Positions 56,407 to 64,000 of a stretch of 64,000 bases of DNA are shown here, piece after piece. The translations under genes were made by a program, and so were the position numbers. Below the pieces are notes generated by a model. It saw only the letters and a list, made by a program, of their open reading frames with translations, did not search any database and was not told where the DNA came from. This DNA is from Pseudomonadota bacterium. Its GTDB lineage: Bacteria > Pseudomonadota > Alphaproteobacteria > Sneathiellales > Sneathiellaceae. Within the stretch, counting starts at the first letter, position 1; each line of letters begins with the position of its first letter. Where the stretch lies: the NCBI GenBank assembly GCA_024743055.1, contig JANSXH010000003.1:228384-292383 (forward strand), written 5' to 3'.

Positions 56407-56979
56407 CTACTCATCCCCACTTGGTTCCGGAACGAAAATTCCTTTGACCCGCCCCGGTTTCCCTTCGCTGACCGGGCCTCCCTCGACACGGCTTTTTCCT
56501 GTCACGAGATTGAGGGTCATCGAACTGCCGCGCAAAACGTTACTGCCTTGGGTTAGCACCACATTTCCCTCAAGGTCAACGCGTTTGTTTTGTACGTCAT
56601 AGGTACCTTTGTCACCTTGAGCAGTTTCACGTGGACTGGAGAGAAAAACCTTTCCTGACGCATCAATTTTCCGGATATTTGTCGGCCCGTCTTGGTTTGA
56701 GGATTTCTTGTCCGAATAGTGAACAACCAACTTATTTGCCCGCATGCGGATCTCGCCCTGAACAACCTCAACCTTGCCCTCAAAAATAGCCAGTTGATTT
56801 TCCTGCTGGACTTCAAGGGAGTCTGCCTGGATTTCAAGGGGCTGACTTGTATCAAAAGCACCACCACTTAATCCCGACTGAGCCATCGCAGATGGAGTTG
56901 GGAGGGTAAATGCCAGACCTAAAATTAACAGGAAAACCCCTTTTGTAGTTGCTGGCAGTATACGACGTGCTCTGTCCAT
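56407..56979 (-). CDS. lptA: LPS transport periplasmic protein LptA
   Basis: PLEIQADSLEVQQENQLAIFEGKVEVVQGEIRMRANKLVVHY; position upstream of lptB. Confidence 0.93.
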   Translation of the reverse strand: MDRARRILPATTKGVFLLILGLAFTLPTPSAMAQSGLSGGAFDTSQPLEIQADSLEVQQENQLAIFEGKVEVVQGEIRMRANKLVVHYSDKKSSNQDGPTNIRKIDASGKVFLSSPRETAQGDKGTYDVQNKRVDLEGNVVLTQGSNVLRGSSMTLNLVTGKSRVEGGPVSEGKPGRVKGIFVPEPSGDE

Positions 56980-56989
56980 TAGATTTGAC

Positions 56990-57667
56990 CTAGGGATTAA
57001 TGATAAGTTTTACGTTGCCTTCAAACCGCAATCTACCAGATAACTGGTCGGCAACAAGACTGTCAGCTTCCAGGGCCCCGAGCGGGCCGTGCCCTTTGAT
57101 TGGATTAGGGCTTACGACCGTGTGTTTCTTCAGATCAACTTTTGCGGATTCCGCCGTCAATTCATTGCCACTATCTGAAAAAATATTGATCGTCCCGAAC
57201 AGATTTAACAGGCCTGTGTCCGGATCCAAATCACCAGCCGGAGCCGTCAGAGAAATCCAGTCTCCCGATTTCAACGTGATATCTGCTTGCAAGTTGGTCA
57301 TGGTTACCAAAGCATCATCAGTTGTTTTTTGGGACGCAGAATCAGCGGTGACCACATAATATTGATTATTCTGGTCGTTAGCAGCAAATCTAGGATTTTT
57401 CATGGTCAGGCTGTCATCTGTCAGAACCACATCCGCATAGTTCAGGGTAAATCCCTCATCTTTATCCAAATTAGGAAGAACAAAGGCTAACCCGACCAGC
57501 AAGATTGCCAGCCCTAACAGGATGAATTTTATAATCGCGACGAAATGACTGTAACGAGAGTTGAATTTGATATCTGCAAAGCTGGGAGTGCCAATAAAAT
57601 CCTGGGCGCCAGAGATGGTCTCGGACGGAATTTTCTTCTCTGGTGGGAGCATTTCGACATTTTTCAT
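56990..57667 (-). CDS. lptC: LPS export protein LptC
   Basis: Single N-terminal TM, ADSASQKTTDD...GPLGALEADSLVADQLSGRLRFEGNVKLIINP; gene order. Confidence 0.92.
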   Translation of the reverse strand: MKNVEMLPPEKKIPSETISGAQDFIGTPSFADIKFNSRYSHFVAIIKFILLGLAILLVGLAFVLPNLDKDEGFTLNYADVVLTDDSLTMKNPRFAANDQNNQYYVVTADSASQKTTDDALVTMTNLQADITLKSGDWISLTAPAGDLDPDTGLLNLFGTINIFSDSGNELTAESAKVDLKKHTVVSPNPIKGHGPLGALEADSLVADQLSGRLRFEGNVKLIINP

Positions 57668-57668
57668 C

Positions 57669-58670
57669 CTACATCACCCCACTACGGAGGCAATCATGGA
57701 CGCTGATTATTCCGACAACAGTGTTGCCATCTTTAACGAACAAACAGGTGATACCGTTGTAGCCCGTTGAATTCATTTGCGCCAAAGCTTCTCCGGCCAG
57801 GGCTCTTTGTGAGATGGTCTGAGGATCTGGCGTCATTACGTCTTTGACCTGTTTGTTCAGCAAATCCGGGCCCATATGGCGACGCAAGTCCCCATCGGTT
57901 ATCACACCAACAAGGCTACCTGCATCATCGATGATGCCAACACAGCCAAAGCTCTTTGAGGAAATCTCGATCAGTGCGTCGCTCATCAGGGTGCTGACAT
58001 GCTTTAGCGGTATAGTTTCTCCGGTATGCATCAGATCACTGACTTTCAGAAGAGAGCCGCCAAGTTTACCACCTGGATGAAAAACCTTGAATTGATCAGA
58101 ATTGAAACCCTGACGTTCCAGCAATGCAACAGCCAGAGCATCTCCAAGAGCGAGGGTCATGGTTGTCGAAGTCGTGGGCGCCAGACCCATTGGGCAAGCC
58201 TCAGGCGCTTCTGGCAGAACCAATACGATATCTGCGCGTCGTCCCAAAGTGCTGTCAGCTTTGCCGACAATCGCGATGAGTGGAATGTTGAAGCGTCTTG
58301 TATAAGCAATTATGTCGCTCAATTCCTTGGTGCCACCGGAATTGGAAAGACAAAGCACCACATCCTCCGTGGTGATCATACCTAAATCGCCGTGGCTTGC
58401 CTCTGCCGGATGGACAAATTGAGAAGGAGTACCGGTCGAGGCAAGTGTCGCGGCGATCTTATTGCCAATATGACCGTTTTTACCCATGCCACTGACAATG
58501 ACCCGCCCCTTCGCGTCTGCGATTTGGTTGACGGCACTGGCGAAAGCATCATCCAGACTTTGTTCCAGCAATCGAATGGCATCGGCCTCAATGGTCAGAA
58601 CACGTTTCGCAGACGCGATGTCTGCGCTCGCGTCGCTCATGTCAATCTTGGCTTGATCTGAGATAGTCAT
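57669..58670 (-). CDS. kdsD: D-arabinose-5-phosphate isomerase (KpsF/GutQ family)
   Basis: GRVIVSGMGKNGHIGNKIAATLASTGTPSQFVHPAEASHGDLGMI; two CBS domains. Confidence 0.95.
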   Translation of the reverse strand: MTISDQAKIDMSDASADIASAKRVLTIEADAIRLLEQSLDDAFASAVNQIADAKGRVIVSGMGKNGHIGNKIAATLASTGTPSQFVHPAEASHGDLGMITTEDVVLCLSNSGGTKELSDIIAYTRRFNIPLIAIVGKADSTLGRRADIVLVLPEAPEACPMGLAPTTSTTMTLALGDALAVALLERQGFNSDQFKVFHPGGKLGGSLLKVSDLMHTGETIPLKHVSTLMSDALIEISSKSFGCVGIIDDAGSLVGVITDGDLRRHMGPDLLNKQVKDVMTPDPQTISQRALAGEALAQMNSTGYNGITCLFVKDGNTVVGIISVHDCLRSGVM

Positions 58671-58851
58671 CAATTAGTCCGTAACTTTCTACCAATCCCT
58701 ACTCTAAGAACGCGGAAGGGCAGAAATTCCGTCGAGAATGCTAAATATATAGGAAAATTTCGTCTACTTAACAAGGGAATAGCGTCACTTGGTCGCGGCT
58801 GTTTCCGAAAGCCTTCCGCCATTCCATTGGCGTTTGTCGTATATGCAGAAC

Positions 58852-59466
58852 TCAAGAGTGAGAGAAAATATCGATGTCGTTCCATCCTGCCAGATCCAGT
58901 TCGGCCCGAATTGGTAGAAATTTAAAGCATTCTGCCGCTAATTCAGTCCGACCTTCACGTGCCAGCATGACATCAAGTTTTTCAACTAGCTGATGTAGGT
59001 ACAGAACATCGGAAGCGGCGTATTCTAGTTGCGCCTTCGAAAGATCGTCAGCACCCCAATCGGAGCTTTGCTGTTGCTTGGAGATATCAATACCCAGCAA
59101 TTCCTGACAAAGGTTTTTAAGGCCATGACGGTCGGTATAGGTGCGAACTAGGCGCGAAGCAATTTTGGTGCAATAGACCGGAGCGCAGGTCACGCCCAGA
59201 TATTTTTTCAACACAGCGATATCAAACCGTCCGAAGTGAAAAATTTTAGTCCGATCTGGGTCCGCAAGCTGTGCAACCAGATTGGGCGCGGAATAGGTAT
59301 CCCCATCAAACTTCACTAGATGGGCGTCACCATCTCCGCTGGAGAGCTGAACAAGGCAGAGCCGATCACGATGGGGATCAAGTCCCATAGTCTCGCTATC
59401 GATGGCAATAGAGGATCCAAGATCCACGTCATCCGGTAAGTCGCCTTGGTGCAGAAATATCGCCAT
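58852..59466 (-). CDS. rnd: Ribonuclease D-like 3'-5' exonuclease
   Basis: AIDSETMGLDPHRDRLCLVQLSSGDG; HFGRFDIAVL; QLEYAASDVLYLHQL. Confidence 0.92.
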   Translation of the reverse strand: MAIFLHQGDLPDDVDLGSSIAIDSETMGLDPHRDRLCLVQLSSGDGDAHLVKFDGDTYSAPNLVAQLADPDRTKIFHFGRFDIAVLKKYLGVTCAPVYCTKIASRLVRTYTDRHGLKNLCQELLGIDISKQQQSSDWGADDLSKAQLEYAASDVLYLHQLVEKLDVMLAREGRTELAAECFKFLPIRAELDLAGWNDIDIFSHS

Positions 59467-59685
59467 CTCATCCTCCGATAACGGCTGTTAAGCCAGGAAT
59501 GATAAAGGCATAACCGTTTAAATATACTGAACACTGGTTGTCCAAGTGAAACCAGGACGCTTAAACCTATATCTTATTGAAAAATAAAGAGAAATATCTA
59601 TTCTTCCGGATTTTTATATCAGGTGTCCCAGTAGAATACAAGAGGGCAGCGCTAAGATGTTCCCCACTTTTGGAACAAGCTATCC

Positions 59686-61005
59686 TTACATAAAGCGATT
59701 AACGTAGTTTTCCAGCAGCTCTTGTTGTCCGGACCGGGGCTGCGGATTGAGGTCTCTGGATAGTACCTTATCGCTGATCGCATCAAGATCCATTTTGCCG
59801 TTCAGCATGTTTTGAGCTTCAGAATCCTGCCAACCGCCATAGCGATCATCCAGCGCTTTTTGCAGTCCACCATCCTCTAGCATCCTGAAAGCCGCCTTGA
59901 GGCCTCGAGCACAGACATCCATAGCCCCTGCATGCCCGGCCAGGAGGTCTTGCGGATCAAGGGATTGGCGTCGGAGTTTGGCATCGAAATTAGTGCCGCC
60001 TGTCGTGAACCCGCCAGCTTTCAATATATGATAGTAGGCGAGGCCGACTTCCGGCGTATTATTGGGGAATTGATCTGTATCCCAGCCGGACTGGTAGTCA
60101 TTACGGTTCATGTCGATAGAACCGAATATACCCAGAGCTGTCGCTGTCGCGATCTCATGTTCGAAAGTATGCCCGGCCAGGATCGCATGGCCTTGTTCAA
60201 TATTAACTTTGACTTCATTCTCCAACCCATGGCGTTTGAGGAAACCATAAACAGTCGAGACATCAAAATCATATTGGTGCTTCGTTGGCTCCTGCGGCTT
60301 CGGCTCTACCAGGATCGTTCCCTTGAAACCGATTTTATGTTTGTAATCGACAACCAGATTGAGCATCCGGCCCATTTGCTGATCTTCCCGGGCAAGATCC
60401 GTATTGAGGAGGGTCTCATAACCTTCCCGCCCTCCCCAGAGCACATAGTTCTCGCCTCCCAGTTTGAAGGTAGCATCCATGCAGGACTTAATGGTTGCTG
60501 CTGAATAGGCAAAGACATCCGGGTCTGGATTTGTGGAGGCACCTGCCATGAACCGGCGATGAGAGAACAGATTGGCCGTACCCCAAAGCAATTTGACGCC
60601 CGTCTCTGACATCTTCTGCTCCAGCACCTCGACCATTTCTTCCAGGTTTCGGCTACTTTCCCTAAAGTCCGTTCCTTCCGGACGAACATCCGCGTCATGG
60701 AAGCAAAAATAAGGCACACCCAGAGCCGTAAACATTTCAAAGGCCACATCTGCCTTGAGCCTTGCCGCTGCCATCTCGTCACTCATACGATCCGGAAACC
60801 AGGGTCGGTCGAAGGTCTGGCCCCCAAATGGGTCTTCTCCCTGCCAGGCAAACGAATGCCAATAGGCACAGGCAAAACGTAAATGATCTTCCATTCGCTT
60901 ACCGTCGATAACCTCCTCGGCGTTATAGTGACGGAACGCCAGGGGGTTGTTGCTGTCCTCACCCTCAAAGGCAATTTTCTCAGTTGGAAAGAATCCTGTA
61001 GTCAC
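59686..61005 (-). CDS. xylA: Xylose isomerase
   Basis: [68 protein letters not shown]. Confidence 0.98.
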   Translation of the reverse strand: MTTGFFPTEKIAFEGEDSNNPLAFRHYNAEEVIDGKRMEDHLRFACAYWHSFAWQGEDPFGGQTFDRPWFPDRMSDEMAAARLKADVAFEMFTALGVPYFCFHDADVRPEGTDFRESSRNLEEMVEVLEQKMSETGVKLLWGTANLFSHRRFMAGASTNPDPDVFAYSAATIKSCMDATFKLGGENYVLWGGREGYETLLNTDLAREDQQMGRMLNLVVDYKHKIGFKGTILVEPKPQEPTKHQYDFDVSTVYGFLKRHGLENEVKVNIEQGHAILAGHTFEHEIATATALGIFGSIDMNRNDYQSGWDTDQFPNNTPEVGLAYYHILKAGGFTTGGTNFDAKLRRQSLDPQDLLAGHAGAMDVCARGLKAAFRMLEDGGLQKALDDRYGGWQDSEAQNMLNGKMDLDAISDKVLSRDLNPQPRSGQQELLENYVNRFM

Positions 61006-62453
61006 GATATCTCCTTCAAAGCGGTATAGCTTTTCGAATATTTCAGGTAAGCCTCTGCGTAGGCATCAGAGAGACGAGGGTTTGGGTTAATGGTTTGTTC
61101 TGTGCGGGGTGGGATCATCACTTCCGAGACCGTCAATCCTCCCGCTCCGATCATGGCCAGGCGGGCGGCGCCATATGCGGCGCCAAAATCACCTTTTGCC
61201 GGAATTTCGAGAGGCAGGTCCAAAATATTTGCAACGGTATCCAGCCAGAAGGGAGACCGGGATCCTCCGCCGATGGCGAGCACCTTTGATAATTCAGTAC
61301 CAGTCGTTTTAAGCGCGTCCAGACAATCGCGAAGCGCAAAGGATACGCCTTCCATAACGGCCTGACACAAACCTGCGGGATCTGACGACTTTGAAAGATT
61401 GATAAATGCGCCGCGCGCATCCGCATCGTTATGAGGCGTTCTCTCACCCGAAAGATACGGCATAAACCTGGTGCGGCCGGGCCCGTTCGCTTCTCCCGGA
61501 AGAAGGGCTGCAAGGTCGGTTGTTGGTTTGCCCAAAACGGCTGCAAGCCAGTCCAAGCTGTCAGTTGCGGAAAGGATGACCCCCATTTGATACCACTTGT
61601 CGGGAACGGCATGGCAGAAGGTATGAACAGCGCTGGCAGGCTCAGGGGCGTAACTGTCTTTTGCCGCAAGCAACACTCCGGAAGTCCCCAAAGAAACAAA
61701 GCCCTGGCCTTCCTCAAACGCACCGATACCACATGCGGAAGCAGCATTGTCTGCAGCACCTGCAACAATAATGACAGAGGTTTCGAGAGAAAGACCAGCT
61801 GCGACATCGTCTTTTAAAGTCCCGACCGCCTCGCATCCTTCCAGCAGTGCAGGCATTTGATCCCGTTGCATGCCTGTATTCTCTAGCAATGATTCAGACC
61901 AATCTCTCTGCCCGACATTGAGCCAACTGGTGCCGGAAGCATCGGACATTTCAGACACCAGACGTCCGGTCAGCCAGTAAACCAGATAGTCTTTTGGTAG
62001 AAGGACCGTTGCGATCTTTGAAAAATTTTGAGGCTCATGTCGAGCCATCCAAACGAGTTTTGGGGCAGTGAAGCCTGGAAAAACAATGTTGCCAGTTTTT
62101 TCATGAAATGACGGAATAGCGTCCAGTTCGGCCGCTTCTTTTGCTGAGCGCGTATCATTCCATAGGATGCAGGGCCGGACGATGTTGCCGTCTATATCCA
62201 GACAAGTTGCCCCATGCATATGGCCGGAAATGCCGATGCCTTGGATCGCTTGATATTCCTTGGAATAGTTGGATTTTAATTCGGACATGACTTTTTGAAA
62301 AGCGTCGATCCAGTTGGCGGGGTCCTGTTCTGACCATCCATCCTTGGGATGCTGAACACCGTAGGACGACGTAGCGTCGCCCGTGATATTTCCTGCCTCA
62401 GTGACAAGAATTCCCCGCAGTCCGGACGTGCCAAGATCAAGTCCTAGAAACAT
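61002..62453 (-). CDS. xylB: Xylulokinase
   Basis: [50 protein letters not shown]. Confidence 0.97.
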   Translation of the reverse strand: MFLGLDLGTSGLRGILVTEAGNITGDATSSYGVQHPKDGWSEQDPANWIDAFQKVMSELKSNYSKEYQAIQGIGISGHMHGATCLDIDGNIVRPCILWNDTRSAKEAAELDAIPSFHEKTGNIVFPGFTAPKLVWMARHEPQNFSKIATVLLPKDYLVYWLTGRLVSEMSDASGTSWLNVGQRDWSESLLENTGMQRDQMPALLEGCEAVGTLKDDVAAGLSLETSVIIVAGAADNAASACGIGAFEEGQGFVSLGTSGVLLAAKDSYAPEPASAVHTFCHAVPDKWYQMGVILSATDSLDWLAAVLGKPTTDLAALLPGEANGPGRTRFMPYLSGERTPHNDADARGAFINLSKSSDPAGLCQAVMEGVSFALRDCLDALKTTGTELSKVLAIGGGSRSPFWLDTVANILDLPLEIPAKGDFGAAYGAARLAMIGAGGLTVSEVMIPPRTEQTINPNPRLSDAYAEAYLKYSKSYTALKEIS

Positions 62454-62462
62454 GCTACATCC

Positions 62463-63629
62463 TCAGGCAAATTTGACCCAGGCGGCATCGCGAGCGGACG
62501 ATCGAACGCAGGCATCAATAAACTGGACGCCTTTCAATCCGTCTTCAACCGTAGGATAGAGAACTTCTTCTGGACAAGGGTCCCCGTTTCTGGCGGCAAG
62601 TATCGCTGCTGCCGCTTCACCATAGATATTGGCAAAGCCTTCCAGATATCCTTCCGGATGTCCTGGAGGTATGCGGCTCATTCTTTCTGCACTGGCGCCT
62701 GCGCCAGCCCCCTGCCGGGTAATCAGCCTCTTGGGTTCCTCAAAGGGTGTATGCCAGAGGTAATTCGGATCCTCCTGCGACCATTCAAGTCCGCCTTTTT
62801 CTCCATAAATCCTCAGGCGCAGAGCATTTTCATTGCCAGGCGCTACCTGACTGCTCCAGAGCATGCCGCGGGCACCCCCCTGGAATCGCAGCATCACATG
62901 AGCGTTGTCATCAACCTGTCGACCTTCAACAAAACTTTGTAAATCCGCAGACAGACTTTCCAATTCGAGATTGGTGACGAAACTGGCAAGATTAAACGCG
63001 TGAGTTCCAATATCTCCTGTGGATCCACCAGCACCGGATCGTGCGGGGTCTGTTCGCCATTCGGCCTGCTTGAAATCCTGATGAACCGTCAGCCAGTCCT
63101 GCGGATATTCAACCTGGACAACTCGTATTTTACCAATGTCGTCAGCCATAATCATATCACGGGCCTGTCTAATCATGGGATAGCCCGTATAGTTATGGGT
63201 CAGAATAAAGAGAGCATCTGACTTGTCTGCGAGTTTTACGAGCTTCTTCGCGTCAGCAAGCGTAGATGTCAGCGGCTTATCGCAAATTACGTGGATGCCA
63301 CGCTTGAGGAACTCCCGTGCCGCGGCATAGTGAACATGGTTTGGTGTAACGATGGACACGGCTTCGATCCCATCTTTAAGTCGGGCTTCCCGAATGGCCA
63401 TCTTTTTAAAGTCATCGTAGGTTCTGTCCGGTGCCAATCCCAAGGCTTCACCAGATTCCTGCGCTTTTTCCGGCGTCGACGAAAGGGCGCCAGCAATGAG
63501 CACATATTTGTCGTCCAGTCGGGAGGCGATCCGGTGGACACCGCCGATAAAGGCGTCATTGCCGCCGCCCACCATGCCTAGCCGAATGCGCCCGCCATGG
63601 CGCTCTTTTCGTCCTTCAATGGCCATCAC
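62463..63629 (-). CDS. Gfo/Idh/MocA-family oxidoreductase
   Basis: RLGMVGGGNDAFIGGVHRIAS; VSIVTPNHVHYAAAREFLKRGIHVICDKPLTS. Confidence 0.95.
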   Translation of the reverse strand: MMAIEGRKERHGGRIRLGMVGGGNDAFIGGVHRIASRLDDKYVLIAGALSSTPEKAQESGEALGLAPDRTYDDFKKMAIREARLKDGIEAVSIVTPNHVHYAAAREFLKRGIHVICDKPLTSTLADAKKLVKLADKSDALFILTHNYTGYPMIRQARDMIMADDIGKIRVVQVEYPQDWLTVHQDFKQAEWRTDPARSGAGGSTGDIGTHAFNLASFVTNLELESLSADLQSFVEGRQVDDNAHVMLRFQGGARGMLWSSQVAPGNENALRLRIYGEKGGLEWSQEDPNYLWHTPFEEPKRLITRQGAGAGASAERMSRIPPGHPEGYLEGFANIYGEAAAAILAARNGDPCPEEVLYPTVEDGLKGVQFIDACVRSSARDAAWVKFA

Positions 63630-64000
63630 GTAATTCCCAGCATTTTTTTGTTTGCAGCGTCGTCGGTGCCACCATCGGCGAAATCGTCAAAGGCTTTTTC
63701 GGTAACCCGGATGATGTGATCTTTGACGAAGCGAGCGCCTTCTCGGGCTCCATCCTCGGGATGCTTCAGGCAGCATTCCCATTCAACAACGGCCCAGCCG
63801 TCAAAATCATTGGCTGCCATTTTTGAAAAGATAGCTCCGAAATCCACCTGGCCGTCACCTAGGCTTCTAAACCGTCCGGCCCGGTCGACCCAGGACTGAT
63901 ACCCGCCATAGACACCTTGACGACCTGTAGGATTAAATTCCGCATCCTTCACATGGAACATCTTGATACGGTCTTTGTAGATATCAATATGATCAAGGTA
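63626..64000 (-). CDS. Sugar phosphate isomerase/epimerase family protein (C-terminal part, truncated by window end)
   Basis: In-frame reading open to window end (YLDHIDIYKDRIKMFHVKDAEFNPTGRQGVYGGYQSW...GWAVVEWECCLKHPEDGAREGARFV). Confidence 0.88.
   Translation of the reverse strand, partial: YLDHIDIYKDRIKMFHVKDAEFNPTGRQGVYGGYQSWVDRAGRFRSLGDGQVDFGAIFSKMAANDFDGWAVVEWECCLKHPEDGAREGARFVKDHIIRVTEKAFDDFADGGTDDAANKKMLGIT

Noticed and set aside
52763-59466. rnd-kdsD-lptC-lptA-lptB-rpoN-hpf-ptsN block
   Set aside because: Conserved alphaproteobacterial gene order with ordinary functions; nothing unusual seen.
1-64000. CRISPR arrays, transposons, integrases, tRNA/rRNA genes
   Set aside because: No regularly spaced repeats, transposase/integrase motifs, att-like direct repeats at a tRNA or RNA gene signatures were noticed on reading; a computed repeat/tRNAscan search was not possible.

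Overview
The window reads as an alphaproteobacterial chromosomal segment. Gene density is high, about 45 CDSs are supportable, and I saw no rRNA, tRNA, CRISPR array or transposase. From left to right it contains: an enolase-superfamily / FAD-oxidoreductase / TRAP transporter module; a membrane-anchored BTAD (SARP-like) regulator divergent from a homocysteine S-methyltransferase; a TPP enzyme and a GST; a two-gene hybrid NRPS-PKS (11006-21799); an ECF sigma / YCII pair; a TPP-riboswitch-thiM-TRAP binding protein unit; MaoC/VOC genes; a CHASE2/cyclase-like membrane protein; a homogentisate catabolism cluster with a divergent MarR; a nitrile hydratase operon; an Hsp20/DUF1150 pair; the conserved rnd-kdsD-lptCAB-rpoN-hpf-ptsN block; and xylAB with sugar oxidoreductases. 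The best candidate for an undescribed system is the hybrid NRPS-PKS. Its NRPS has a formyltransferase-like N-terminus in which the expected catalytic His is Phe. Its adenylation domain carries a glycine-like specificity code and is interrupted by a luciferase-like monooxygenase. The PKS that follows is a single KS-AT-KR-DH-ACP-TE module with non-canonical KR-before-DH order. Secondary candidates are a Lys-rich 14-codon leader ORF overlapping the start of an unknown gene, a thiM operon carrying an orphan TRAP binding protein, a CHASE2 protein with a degenerate cyclase site, and several inverted/direct-repeat operators. All calls come from reading motifs and the supplied ORF translations; no database search was run.
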